From DATJGF01 sp035495315 (lineage in GTDB: Bacteria > Verrucomicrobiota > Verrucomicrobiia > Limisphaerales > UBA8199): DNA of 40,317 nt. The translations under genes were made by a program, and so were the position numbers. Below the pieces are notes generated by a model. That model was not told where the DNA came from, searched no databases, and saw nothing but the letters and a program-made list of their open reading frames with translations. The DNA is taken from assembly GCA_035495315.1 (NCBI GenBank), contig DATJGF010000152.1, forward strand, positions 1 to 40,317. Reading direction: 5' to 3'. Of this stretch, positions 1 to 8,526 are shown in pieces. Each line of letters begins with the position of its first letter. The first letter of the stretch is position 1.

Positions 1-252
1 CTTGCCCTTTGAACAAAGGTGGTCCATTACATCGCTCCATGTTCGAGTCGCCAGCTTCGGTTCACTCGCTGAGATGTAGACTCTCGCGAGCGCAAGGCTC
101 AGGAGCCGATTGCTTTCCGCATCGTTTTTCGCATCGAGCAGCTTTTGAGCCTCCTGACTGTTCTGGGTGTGGAGACTCTCCTGCTTTCCAGTGGCGTTGA
201 GCTGGGCGTAGAAAACGCCGTTGCGTCTGAACATCCTGTAAGCTGGCTTCAT
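1..252 (-). CDS. Tyrosine site-specific integrase, N-terminal part (cut by window edge)
   Basis: The reading frame is open from an ATG at 252 to the first base of the window, giving the first 84 residues; the rest, including the catalytic domain, lies outside. The start MKPAYRMFRRNGVFYAQL followed by a Gly-Lys, a Ser-Leu-His-Thr and an Ala-Gln-Lys-Leu-Leu stretch is the usual N-terminal beta-strand/helix arm-binding layout of phage-type integrases. It is followed by the linker TRTWSDVMDHLC, which resembles the start of the core-binding (SAM-like) domain. The frame stays open upstream to a TGA near 410, so a start further up is possible, but the family pattern fits ATG 252. The gene begins 178 bp beyond the 3' end of tRNA-Asn and runs away from it, a typical position for the integrase of a tRNA-targeted element. 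Recognition is by pattern only, and the catalytic residues cannot be seen. Confidence 0.72.
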   Translation of the reverse strand, partial: MKPAYRMFRRNGVFYAQLNATGKQESLHTQNSQEAQKLLDAKNDAESNRLLSLALARVYISASEPKLATRTWSDVMDHLCSKGK

Positions 253-430
253 AAACGTATCCAGCCTACGGAGTTTTTGGCTTCTGCCGTTAGCGAGCAG
301 TCGCTCGGTCAGATTGGTGTACGTGGGAATTGTCAGGAGGTAGCACAGCCTGCTGACAAAACCGCTGACACAAGCCTCCGAACTCACCTGCCTTTCGACC
401 AAGACGATTGACTTTCAACCGCTTAAAAAT

Positions 431-505
431 TGGCTCCAGAGGCAGGGCTCGAACCTGCAACCCGCCGGTTAACAGCCGGCTGCTCTACCATTGAGCTACT
501 CTGGA
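431..505 (-). tRNA. tRNA-Asn (anticodon GTT)
   Basis: On the minus strand the acceptor stem TCCAGAG pairs with CTCTGGA, followed by discriminator G and an encoded CCA. The D-arm is GCTC...GAGC, the anticodon stem is GCCGG/CCGGC with loop CTGTTAA (anticodon GTT at plus-strand 471-473), and the T-arm is GCAGG-TTCGAGC-CCTGC. All four arms pair perfectly. Its 3' end faces the integrase gene at 1-252, so the 3' half of this tRNA is the likely attachment site of an integrated element extending leftwards. Confidence 0.97.
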
Positions 506-722
506 ACCCAAAGGACGCGCAATGTACAGGTGGCGTTTCTCAGCGTCAATCGGTTTCTCGGAACCGTCAAAAAATGAAGGGAACCGAGGGCCGAAATCGA
601 GTTACCAGTTGCGACCTCGTTGCCAAATCGTTTGAGTTTTTTGGGCTTAATTCCGGTTTGGGTTCTTCGGCATTCGGGTTTTGACACGACAGTCACGAAG
701 TGTTGCAAACCATCAGCGGCGC

Positions 723-1574
723 TCAGCTCCGCTGGCATTTCGGACAAAAGAAGGTGCTGCGAGCCGCCTGGACAATGCGGCGGATACTGGCTCCGCAGTT
801 TGGGCATGGATGACCTAAGCGGTCGTAAATCTGCAAGCGCTCCTCATAGAAATCGGGAGTGTCTGCTGGACGGCCGAAGTAAAAAAGCCCGTCGGTTCTG
901 TCTGGGCCATGGTTTAAGGGCACGGTGCTGCCCAAGTTTATAGCGCGGCGCAGGACAGCCCGAATCGCGAGGCGCAGTTTGCGTGTTTGTTCAAGCCTAA
1001 GCCGGCGGGCACTGAGCCTGGGTGCAATGCCTGCGCGAAACAAAGCTTCGCTGGCATAGATGTTACCGATGCCGGCGACGAGGCTTTGGTCCAGCAGCTT
1101 GACTTTTATCGGCTGAGCCGAACGCCGGAGTCCTTGCGAAAAGGTGTTCAAGCTAAAATCACGCTGCAGTGGTTCGGGTCCGAGTCGGTCGAGGGGCGTG
1201 AGGTTCAAAGTCAATCGGCCGAAATAGCGCGTATCTTCGAACACAAAATTTTCCTGACCCAAATCGATCAGTACCGCCGTGTGTTTGGGCAAAGCATCGG
1301 TTTTCTTTGCCAAGTACATCCGGCCAGTCATGCCGAGATGCCCCAACAATTTAATCGAGCGTTTTCTGTTTAGGGATTCGAGCTCAAAGACCAGATATTT
1401 ACCCCTGCGAATCAGGTCAGAAAAGGTGGCTCCACGCAGCGTTTCTCGGAACTGAGCGGCCGTAGTTGGCAAAAGAACTTTTTCGCGGAACACACGCGCC
1501 CCTTGAATGGTCTTGCCGACAAGCAGCGGCTTCAAGTGGCGAACCAGGACTTCAACTTCGGGTAATTCCGGCAC
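723..1574 (-). CDS. mutM: Formamidopyrimidine-DNA glycosylase (Fpg/MutM)
   Basis: This bifunctional base-excision repair enzyme removes 8-oxoguanine and formamidopyrimidines and nicks the abasic site by beta,delta-elimination. The 283-residue protein starts with MPELPEVEVLVRHL: after Met removal, Pro is the Schiff-base nucleophile and Glu the general acid. The middle contains GHLGMTGR and the helix-two-turn-helix region with the LDQSLVAGIGNIYASEALF signature. The C-terminal zinc finger is C-x2-C-x16-C-x2-C (CPNC to CPKC), complete and at the very end as expected. Length is normal for the family. It lies on the same strand as the phosphoribosyltransferase gene 71 bp upstream. Nothing in it looks degraded. 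Confidence 0.96.
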   Translation of the reverse strand: MPELPEVEVLVRHLKPLLVGKTIQGARVFREKVLLPTTAAQFRETLRGATFSDLIRRGKYLVFELESLNRKRSIKLLGHLGMTGRMYLAKKTDALPKHTAVLIDLGQENFVFEDTRYFGRLTLNLTPLDRLGPEPLQRDFSLNTFSQGLRRSAQPIKVKLLDQSLVAGIGNIYASEALFRAGIAPRLSARRLRLEQTRKLRLAIRAVLRRAINLGSTVPLNHGPDRTDGLFYFGRPADTPDFYEERLQIYDRLGHPCPNCGASIRRIVQAARSTFFCPKCQRS

Positions 1575-1645
1575 GCGTCTAACCTAAACTGAGAAAACCG
1601 GCTGAAAAGATCAATACGCGAGCGGATGCCGGGTGGCATCAAGCG

Positions 1646-2281
1646 CTAAGCTGCTTTAAGCAAACCGAGGACTTCCTCGTCTGTCGTTTGAGAAAAGATG
1701 TCGTAATAGCGCCCGACAGCATCGAAGTCGGGATCGATCCACAAAACGATGAGATCGTCAGCAACCTTTTGGAGCCGCTCGATAGCATGGGTGGAAGCAA
1801 CGGGAGCGGCGACGGTTACTTTAGTTGCGCCCTGTTTGCGAGCGGAGAGAACGGCCGCTTCGGTGGTGGCGCCGGTGGCCAATCCATCGTCGACGAGAAG
1901 CACGGATTTGCCCGTCAGATTCGAAGGGCCCCCCTCATGAAATCTGGCCTGGTATTGCTGCAGCCTGTGCTTTTCCTCCTCGATAACCTGGTTCAACTCG
2001 GCTCGTACGATTGGGTTATTACCGATGATTGCCTCATCCAGAATTACGATCCCACATTCTGCCAGCGCACCGACAGCAAATTCACGGTGCAAGGGATGCC
2101 CGATTTTGCGAACGATGAGTACGTCGAGAGGGACACCGAGGGTATGTGCCACTTGAGCCGCAACCACAACACCGCCGCGGGGCAATCCCAGCACCAGGTC
2201 AGGTCGCACTTGCTGGTACTGCAACAGTTGAACCAGTCTTTTCCCAGCGTCTTCTCGGGAGGCGAAGGTCATTCCTATCAT
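1646..2281 (-). CDS. Phosphoribosyltransferase-domain protein
   Basis: A 211-residue type I PRTase fold protein. The PRPP-binding loop is VLLVDDGLATGATTEAA (two acidic residues, then the GATT turn). The N-terminal part has LGLPRGGVVVAAQVA and a LDVLIVRKIGHP segment typical of the stand-alone PRTase family often annotated as predicted phosphoribosyltransferase. The substrate base cannot be told from the sequence, as the hood region is not like Hpt, Apt, Upp or PyrE. A second ATG lies three codons in (2272); the first is preceded by AAGGA at a workable distance. It sits downstream of pyrH on the same strand, where frr is found in many bacteria. Confidence 0.85.
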   Translation of the reverse strand: MIGMTFASREDAGKRLVQLLQYQQVRPDLVLGLPRGGVVVAAQVAHTLGVPLDVLIVRKIGHPLHREFAVGALAECGIVILDEAIIGNNPIVRAELNQVIEEEKHRLQQYQARFHEGGPSNLTGKSVLLVDDGLATGATTEAAVLSARKQGATKVTVAAPVASTHAIERLQKVADDLIVLWIDPDFDAVGRYYDIFSQTTDEEVLGLLKAA

Positions 2282-2361
2282 CTCATCTATTGATCGTCCT
2301 TACGCGCTCAAAAATCAACGAAACAGGCACGGGTTCATCCACCCATGAGCAGAACCTATTA

Positions 2362-2380
2362 GAGGCCTTGTCGGGGCCTC
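2362..2380 (-). terminator. Possible terminator hairpin after pyrH
   Basis: GAGGCC and GGCCTC form a 6-bp GC-rich stem with a 7-nt loop, 29 nt downstream of the pyrH stop codon on the minus strand. The following bases are TAATAGG rather than a U-run, so this is at best a weak intrinsic terminator or a stability hairpin. Confidence 0.3.
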
Positions 2381-2408
2381 GCGGAGCTTGGCCTTCCCAA
2401 TAACTAAA

Positions 2409-3134
2409 CTAAGCCGTTACCAAGGTTCCGACTTTCTCGCCCATAACGACCCGCTTAAGGTTGTGAGGGCGGAACAGATCAAAGACGATGATGGGCATCT
2501 TATTGTCCATGCAAAGAGAGAAGGCGGTTGAATCCATCACTTTGAGCTGCTTTTGCAGTGCATCAAGATACTTGATTTCGGCGTAGCGCTTGGCTCGCGT
2601 ATTGGTTTTTGGGTCGGAGTCGTAAATCCCGTCCACCTTTGTGGCTTTCAGAATGACCTCGGCTCCGATCTCATTGGCGCGCAACGCAGCGGCGGTGTCA
2701 GTCGAGAAATAGGGGTTACCGGTGCCACCGCCAAAAATAACGACTCGCCCCTTTTCCAGATGGCGGACCGCACGTCGTCGGATAAAGGGCTCGGCGACTT
2801 GCGCCATCGTGATGGCACTCTGGACGCGCGTGGCGATGCCTATTTTTTCCAAAGCGTCCTGCAGTGCCAGCGCATTAATGACGGTCGCCAGCATTCCCAT
2901 GTAGTCGCCCGTAGCGCGCTCAACGCCGCGTTCGCTCCCCTTGAGGCCGCGAAAAATATTACCTCCGCCAACCACTACGACGACCTGGACGCCCAACTCT
3001 CGCACTTCACCAATCTGGCGAGCCATGTCTTGAACCGCTTCAGGCGAAATACCTACCCCCGACTCTCCGCCCAAAGCTTCGCCACTCAATTTCAAGAGGA
3101 TGCGGCCATACTTGGGGTGTAAGGCTTCTTTCAT
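2409..3134 (-). CDS. pyrH: UMP kinase
   Basis: Bacterial UMP kinase (amino-acid kinase fold) phosphorylates UMP to UDP in de novo pyrimidine nucleotide synthesis and works as a cytoplasmic hexamer. The 241 residues match the family length. Seen in order: RILLKLSGEAL at the N-terminus (phosphate loop), VVVVVGGGNIFRG, the DYMGMLATVINALALQ helix, VVIFGGGTGNPYFSTDTAA, the KATKVDGIYDSDP uridylate/ATP region, and KVMDSTAFSLCMDN near the C-terminus. The gene follows tsf with an unusually large 230-bp gap, so it may have its own promoter. The next gene downstream is a phosphoribosyltransferase, not the ribosome recycling factor gene. Confidence 0.97.
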   Translation of the reverse strand: MKEALHPKYGRILLKLSGEALGGESGVGISPEAVQDMARQIGEVRELGVQVVVVVGGGNIFRGLKGSERGVERATGDYMGMLATVINALALQDALEKIGIATRVQSAITMAQVAEPFIRRRAVRHLEKGRVVIFGGGTGNPYFSTDTAAALRANEIGAEVILKATKVDGIYDSDPKTNTRAKRYAEIKYLDALQKQLKVMDSTAFSLCMDNKMPIIVFDLFRPHNLKRVVMGEKVGTLVTA

Positions 3135-3364
3135 GGCGCTGTGACGGTTAGGCGCGGCAAATCTGCGAAAGCATTAACAGCCTAACCCCTGAACGTCAAA
3201 TCAAAGCCCGGAAAAAATTACCTGGGACGCAATCGCAAATTACCTAGGAAGAACGATTTCGACGCGCAGAGCGCCGTTGAGAGGAGCGGGCAAGGCGCTA
3301 CATGCTAGGTCCAGTTTTTCCTGAAACCGAACCGTATCAGTGATGGAGATTGATCGGGCGAAAT

Positions 3365-4234
3365 CTACGCCGCAACGGGCTGCGCATTTTCGCCAGGCGA
3401 GGTGGTTTCGCCTACCTGAAAGCGCACGAAGCGACGAATAGTGATTTCGTCACCCAATTGTTTAGCTACCGAACCGACGTGCTCCTTGACAGAGACCTCG
3501 GAATTCTTTTTGACGAAGCCTTGGTCGACGAGGCAGTAGGATTGGTAGAACTTCTCAAGCTTGCCTTCGACAATCTTTGCAATTGCCTGCGGGGGCTTGT
3601 TCTTGACCTGCTCGGCGGCGATTTCCTTTTCCTTGGCAACGACGTCGGCAGGGACCTGGTCGCGTGACACCACATGGGGATGGCCAGCGGCAATCTGGAG
3701 GGTGATATCCTTGACCAATTGTTTGAAATCATCGGTGGCGACGGTGCTTTCCTTACCGGCACCGACTTCGGCCAGAACACCGACTTTGGCGCCGGTGTGG
3801 ATGTAGGCGGCTACCATTCCATTGCCAGCGACTTCCATACGGGCGTGGCGAGGAATCTGGATATTTTCGCGAATTTTTGCGACCAAAGCCACGCGGTCAG
3901 CCTCGAAATCGGGGTTTGCCTCGGTAGCAAGTCGCTTTGCGGCGTCGTCGGCGAACGCTTTAAACAGGTCATTGCGGGCGACAAAGTCCGTTTGGCAATT
4001 GACCTCGACAAGCACGCCCAACCGGTTTCCAGGAGCAAGGTATCGAGCAATGACACCTTCGCGCGCTTCGCGGGTGCCTTTGGTTGTCGCTGTGGCGGCG
4101 CCTTTCTTGCGCAGAATATCGACCGCCTTGTTGAGATCGCCGCCGGCCTCAGTCAGCGCTTTTTTGCAATCCATCATTCCGGCGTTGGTCATTTCCCGGA
4201 GCTTGGCAACAGCAGCAGCAGTAATTTCAGCCAT
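3365..4234 (-). CDS. tsf: Elongation factor Ts
   Basis: EF-Ts is the nucleotide exchange factor that releases GDP from EF-Tu. The 289-residue protein starts with an N-terminal UBA-like domain (MAEITAAAVAKLREMTNAG), followed by the family signature MMDCKKALTEAGGDLNKAVD and RKKGAATATTKGTREAREG. The core dimerisation region includes VEVNCQTDFVARNDLFK, and HIGTGAKVGVL is represented here by YIHTGAKVGVL. Length is normal. It lies 73 bp downstream of rpsB on the same strand, the conserved rpsB-tsf order. The C-terminal tail PGENAQPVAA is a short extension with no known role. Confidence 0.97.
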   Translation of the reverse strand: MAEITAAAVAKLREMTNAGMMDCKKALTEAGGDLNKAVDILRKKGAATATTKGTREAREGVIARYLAPGNRLGVLVEVNCQTDFVARNDLFKAFADDAAKRLATEANPDFEADRVALVAKIRENIQIPRHARMEVAGNGMVAAYIHTGAKVGVLAEVGAGKESTVATDDFKQLVKDITLQIAAGHPHVVSRDQVPADVVAKEKEIAAEQVKNKPPQAIAKIVEGKLEKFYQSYCLVDQGFVKKNSEVSVKEHVGSVAKQLGDEITIRRFVRFQVGETTSPGENAQPVAA

Positions 4235-4307
4235 GATTTTAGTCTGGTTAAAAGGTTAAGAGTAAAAGTGCCCTGATGAGGCGCTCAGAATTATCGCAGG
4301 CTGCAGA

Positions 4308-5117
4308 TCAGGCCTGCGGTTGAACCGGGGCAGCCGCTGGAGCTGGGGCGTCTGTGACCGGCGTCGCTTCAGCACCCGGGGTCGGCGCCGGTGGCACTTC
4401 TTCGAGTGTCTTGCGGCGCGCGTATTTCGCTTCGTATTCGGCCTGCGCCTGAGTAATGACCTGTCCTATAGTCGCCAGAATCATACGCACCGAGCGGATG
4501 GCGTCGTCGTTGCCGGCGACTGGAAAATCCACCAAGTCGGGATCGCAGTTAGTGTCAACAATCGCCACGACCGGGATTTTGAGCCGGCGCGCCTCGGCGA
4601 CGGCGTTATGCTCGCGCTTGATATCGACGACAAACATAGCGCCCGGCAACCGATCCATGGCGCGGATTCCATCAAAGAACTTCACCAGCCGGGCGGCCTC
4701 GCGGCGTATTACCGACTGTTCCTGCTTAACATAGTTATTGATGGTTCCATCAGCCTCCATTCGCTCGATTTGCTTAAGGCGCGCGATTGAACGCTTAATA
4801 GTCGCAAAATTCGTCAATGTGCCGCCGAGCCAACGCTCGGTTACAAAATATTGGCCGCTTTCCTTGGCGGTTTCTTTAACCGCCTGTTGAGCCTGTTTTT
4901 TGGTGCCGACGAACAGCACCTTGCCCCCTTTCCGCACGCAGTCGCCGAGGAAATTACAGGCAGCCTCAAGCTGGCTTAAGGTTTTGCTTAAGTCGATGAT
5001 ATGAATGCCGTTACGTGCATCAAAGATGAACGGCTTCATCTTCGGGTTCCATCGTTTGGTTTGGTGTCCGAAATGGACTCCTGAATCCAGCAATTCCTTT
5101 ACTCCGATACTAATCAC
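4308..5117 (-). CDS. rpsB: 30S ribosomal protein S2
   Basis: S2 is a late-assembling small-subunit protein at the head-body junction. The 269-residue sequence has the diagnostic GVHFGHQTKRWNPKMKPFIF start, the ARNGIHIIDLSKT and FVGTKKQAQ blocks, the ERWLGGTLTNF block and VDTNCDPDLVDFPVAGNDDA near the end. It begins with GTG at 5117, preceded by AAAGGAAA at good spacing; no ATG fits better. The last about 30 residues are an Ala/Pro-rich, disordered-looking tail absent from E. coli S2. First gene of the rpsB-tsf-pyrH block and divergent from the protease gene; the 254-bp region between the two starts should hold both promoters, though no clear boxes were seen. Confidence 0.97.
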   Translation of the reverse strand: MISIGVKELLDSGVHFGHQTKRWNPKMKPFIFDARNGIHIIDLSKTLSQLEAACNFLGDCVRKGGKVLFVGTKKQAQQAVKETAKESGQYFVTERWLGGTLTNFATIKRSIARLKQIERMEADGTINNYVKQEQSVIRREAARLVKFFDGIRAMDRLPGAMFVVDIKREHNAVAEARRLKIPVVAIVDTNCDPDLVDFPVAGNDDAIRSVRMILATIGQVITQAQAEYEAKYARRKTLEEVPPAPTPGAEATPVTDAPAPAAAPVQPQA

Positions 5118-5371
5118 AGATTTCCTTTGGTTAACAATTCGAGCCGGTTTATCGGCACGAACATCCCGCGGAAGACGGGATTGAATTTAGTGTTGTTATA
5201 GCCACTACGCCCATCGGCGCAGAGATTAAGGCCGTTTGTTCCTTTCCGGGGGCAGGCCAAATGTCGCCTATCCCTGGAAAAGGGCCCTGAACAATAGCAG
5301 AGGTCGGAAAAGGAGCAACTGTATTTTGCTAATGCTTGTCAAACCTTCACGGCTTGACTAGTTTTGAGGCC

Positions 5372-6376
5372 ATGCTGAAAAAGTGCTTTTTGCCGTTTAT
5401 TTTTGCCTCTGGCATCATCCCAATTCTCGAAGCTGATACGATTCAACTGAAGGACAAGGCATCGATAGTCGGGAAAGTATTGGCAGAAAAGCACGACCAG
5501 GTGGCAGTCGATGTTGGCTACACTGTGTTGGTAATTCCTCGCAACCAGATCGTGAAGGTTTCGCGAACTGATGAAGGTGCGGAAGCCTCCACCAAGCCGG
5601 TGGTCAGCAAAAAGGTAGTTGTCGACAATGATAGTAAAACGGATGGGGCGGCGATCACCGAAAGCCTTGTGGGTTTTTATTCCATGACGGGCCGACCGTT
5701 GCCAGCGCGCTCGGTCCGGGATTTGGTTAATCAACTGGGAGAAGCAGTTGTTCAGGTGCGGACACCGAGCGGATTGGGTTCGGGTTTTATCATCAATGAA
5801 GACGGTTTTCTGATGACGAATTTTCACGTGATTGAAGGCGAGACGCAGATATCGGTTGAAGTTTATCATCAAGCCGGGGGCGAACTGGAACGCAAGAGCT
5901 ACAAGCAGGTACGAATCATTGCGATTAACAAATTTGCGGACCTGGCGTTGCTGAAGATTGAGGAAAAAGGCGCGCCGAAATTCAAGTTTGTATTATTGGG
6001 CAGCGCGGATGCCCTCGCGGTGGGTGAAAGTGTTTTTGCGATCGGCAGTCCGTTGGGGCTGGAACGCACCGTCACGGAAGGTATTCTGAGCACGAAGACG
6101 CGACCGATGGCCGGGGAGTTGTATTTGCAGACCACTACCCAAATTAATCCCGGCAACAGTGGTGGCCCCTTATTCAACTTGCGAGGCGAGGTAGTTGGGA
6201 TTACGAACATGAAGATTACCTTCGGGGAAGGGCTTGGTTTTGCGATCCCGGTGGAGGCGCTGAAGTACTTTCTTGATCATCGGGATGCCTTCGCTTACTC
6301 GAATGACAACCCGGGTAACGCGTATCGATACCTGGCCCCGCCGAGCCGGACACAGAAGACCACCATCGAAGAATGA
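5372..6376 (+). CDS. Exported trypsin-like serine protease (S1C/HtrA-like, no PDZ)
   Basis: From ATG 5372 the protein has 334 residues and begins with a signal peptide (MLKKCFLPFIFASGIIPILE). The first about 60 mature residues (DTIQLKDKASIVGKVL and onwards) look like a small beta-barrel module of the kind seen before protease domains in this phylum. The protease domain contains an intact triad: His152 in MTNFHVIEG, Asp190 in KFADLALLKIE, Ser263 in TQINPGNSGGPLFN. DegP-type proteins carry one or two PDZ domains after this, but here the protein ends about 70 residues after the Ser, so there is no PDZ. A TTG at 5336 in the same frame was rejected because it would precede the signal peptide. Probable role: periplasmic or surface proteolysis; substrate unknown. 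Confidence 0.88.
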   Translation: MLKKCFLPFIFASGIIPILEADTIQLKDKASIVGKVLAEKHDQVAVDVGYTVLVIPRNQIVKVSRTDEGAEASTKPVVSKKVVVDNDSKTDGAAITESLVGFYSMTGRPLPARSVRDLVNQLGEAVVQVRTPSGLGSGFIINEDGFLMTNFHVIEGETQISVEVYHQAGGELERKSYKQVRIIAINKFADLALLKIEEKGAPKFKFVLLGSADALAVGESVFAIGSPLGLERTVTEGILSTKTRPMAGELYLQTTTQINPGNSGGPLFNLRGEVVGITNMKITFGEGLGFAIPVEALKYFLDHRDAFAYSNDNPGNAYRYLAPPSRTQKTTIEE

Positions 6377-6499
6377 AGGAGATCGGTTGTTGACTTTCCC
6401 GCGCAGTGGGCTATTGAGTGCGCCTCGCACAGGCGAAATGATCGGGAAGGAGATCCCGCTCAAAATATCACGGGAAATCTTATTACAGCAGATTTACAC

Positions 6500-8452
6500 A
6501 TGAGAAGATTCCGCCGGGCTCGGGCCCTAATCTTAGCTTTAGTTCTTTCGATTCCGTTGACGCGGTTTGCGAACGCAGCAATCCCCTCCCCTGAAAAGCT
6601 GTTGCCGGATGATACGTTAATCATCGTTACGGCTCCCGATTTGGGTAAGCTTCGCGCCGATTTCAAAAAGACGCCCCAAAACCAATTCTGGAATGATCCG
6701 GCGATGAAACCGTTCACCGAGAAGTTTATGTCCAAATGGACGGAAGAGGTCGTCAAGCCGCTTGAGCGCGATCTCGGGATCAAACTCAACGACCTGGCAA
6801 ACTTAGCGCAGGGGCAAGCGACGCTGGGTTTACGGCAATTGGGCAGTCCGGCTAGTGAGGAAGGCGGTGTGGTGCTGCTGGTTGATGCAAAGGATAAAGC
6901 CGATCAGCTAAAGCAAACCCTCGCCGGTTTCCGCAAAAAATGGGTGGAAATGGGCAAAACAGTCCGGACCGAAAAAATTCACGAATCGGAATTTGCAGTC
7001 TTGAGTCTTTCCAGCAATGACGTTCCCAAGACGCTCCGCAAACTATTTCCGCCGTCTTCTCCGGCCCCAGAGGCTGGGAGTGAAACAGAACCAGCAAAGA
7101 ACCAGGACAAAACCGAATGGGTGTTTGGACAGGTGCAGTCGTTGCTGATTGTGGGCGACTCGATTAAAGCGGTTGAACCGACAGTCAGTCGTCTGATGGG
7201 TGGAAGCGTGCCGACGCTTGGAGAATTGGCAGCTTTTCAGGCCGACCAACTGGCCCGATTTCGCGACGCGACGTTTTATGCGTGGATTAATGCCAAAGGG
7301 CTGATGGCTATTTTCAACCGAAAAATGGCTGAAACCAAAGAGAAGTCTGATGCGCCAAATCCGTTCGACATCAATCCCGAAAAAGTCGTTGCCGCGCTGG
7401 GTTTATCCGGTCTAAAGACCTTCTGCGTCAGTGCCCGCGCGTCAGAACAGGGTTCGCAACTCGAAGCGTTTGCCGGAGTGCCGGAATCGAGTCGGCAGGG
7501 GCTTTTCAAAATATTAGCGGGTGAGCCAAAAGATTCGAATCCGCCGAACTTCGTTCCGGCCGAAGTTGTTAAGTTCCAGCGTTGGAGATTGGATGGTCAA
7601 AAAGCCTGGGCGGCTTTAGAGAAAATGGTAAGCGACATATCGCCTCAAATGCTCAATGGCATTAACTTCCTGATTGATACAGCCAATACCGCCGCCAAAG
7701 AGAAAGATTCCGGGTTCGATATTCGGAAGACCTTAATTGGGAATCTGGGCGACGACATCATCAGCTATCAGAAAGCGCCGCGCGGCGAGACTGTGGCGCA
7801 ACTAAAGTCGCCCCCATCGATTCTGTTAATTGGGTCGCCGAATTCAGAGCGCTTCGCGATCGCGTTGAAGAGTCTGCTCGGATTTATGACCCAGCAGGCC
7901 GGAATTACCCCCGAAGAACGGGATTTCCTCGGACGCAAAGTTTTTTCTGTGCCGTTGCGTTCGATTGGTTTGCCCATACCAGCTGCTGCGGGAATGCCCA
8001 AGACGCTGTCGTTCGCCGCGAGCGGTGGCTACGTCGCCCTGTCAACCGATGTCGCGACACTCGAGGAATATCTCCGGACCAGTGAAACCCAGGGAAAAGC
8101 GTTGAAAGAGGCTACCGGTTTGAATGATGCCGCCCAGAAGGTGTTAGGACCGGGTTCGAGCCTGTTTGGCTATGAGAACCAGGCTGAAACGATACGCAAC
8201 TGGTTCGAGCTGTTGAGGAAGGATTCAGGGGCGCTTACCAACGCGACAGGGACGGCGGGTGCCCTGGTGCCGGCCGCTAAGGATCTCAAAGAATGGCTGG
8301 ATTTCTCCCTGCTCCCTCGGTTTGAAAAGGTGTCGAAATACTTCTACTTCACCGTTTACGGCGGCAGTGCGACGGCGGACGGCCTGACGCTAAAGGTCTT
8401 CTCGCCCGTGCCGCCGGCGGTAAAAGTTCAGGCGGCAGCATCCAGGCCTTAA
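6500..8452 (+). CDS. Large exported protein of unknown function
   Basis: A 650-residue protein starting at ATG 6500 with a clear signal peptide (basic MRRFRRAR, hydrophobic LILALVLSIPL, then ANAA before the mature start). The mature part begins PSPEKLLPDDTLIIVTAPDL, a pattern shared by secreted proteins of Planctomycetota/Verrucomicrobiota in which repeated segments resemble DUF3352. Two similar-looking halves (about residues 30-330 and 340-640) both contain a phrase on evaluating performance-like alpha/beta units, but this was judged by eye only. No catalytic motif, metal site or membrane helix beyond the signal peptide was recognised. It lies 123 bp after the protease gene on the same strand and could be co-transcribed. 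Function unknown. Confidence 0.85.
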   Translation: MRRFRRARALILALVLSIPLTRFANAAIPSPEKLLPDDTLIIVTAPDLGKLRADFKKTPQNQFWNDPAMKPFTEKFMSKWTEEVVKPLERDLGIKLNDLANLAQGQATLGLRQLGSPASEEGGVVLLVDAKDKADQLKQTLAGFRKKWVEMGKTVRTEKIHESEFAVLSLSSNDVPKTLRKLFPPSSPAPEAGSETEPAKNQDKTEWVFGQVQSLLIVGDSIKAVEPTVSRLMGGSVPTLGELAAFQADQLARFRDATFYAWINAKGLMAIFNRKMAETKEKSDAPNPFDINPEKVVAALGLSGLKTFCVSARASEQGSQLEAFAGVPESSRQGLFKILAGEPKDSNPPNFVPAEVVKFQRWRLDGQKAWAALEKMVSDISPQMLNGINFLIDTANTAAKEKDSGFDIRKTLIGNLGDDIISYQKAPRGETVAQLKSPPSILLIGSPNSERFAIALKSLLGFMTQQAGITPEERDFLGRKVFSVPLRSIGLPIPAAAGMPKTLSFAASGGYVALSTDVATLEEYLRTSETQGKALKEATGLNDAAQKVLGPGSSLFGYENQAETIRNWFELLRKDSGALTNATGTAGALVPAAKDLKEWLDFSLLPRFEKVSKYFYFTVYGGSATADGLTLKVFSPVPPAVKVQAAASRP

Positions 8453-8526
8453 TTGGCTCAGTCACTTGTCAACCGAGTTTGGCTCTCCCGGGCAGTCTCA
8501 TCTATATTTAATATCTCTAAGTGAAT

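Noticed and set aside
430..684. ORF reading over the tRNA gene
   Set aside because: Its first 26 codons are the antisense of tRNA-Asn, a well-known false ORF.
5332..5361. Nine-codon ORF just before the protease start
   Set aside because: Too short and without supporting signal; could be a leader peptide but nothing shows it.
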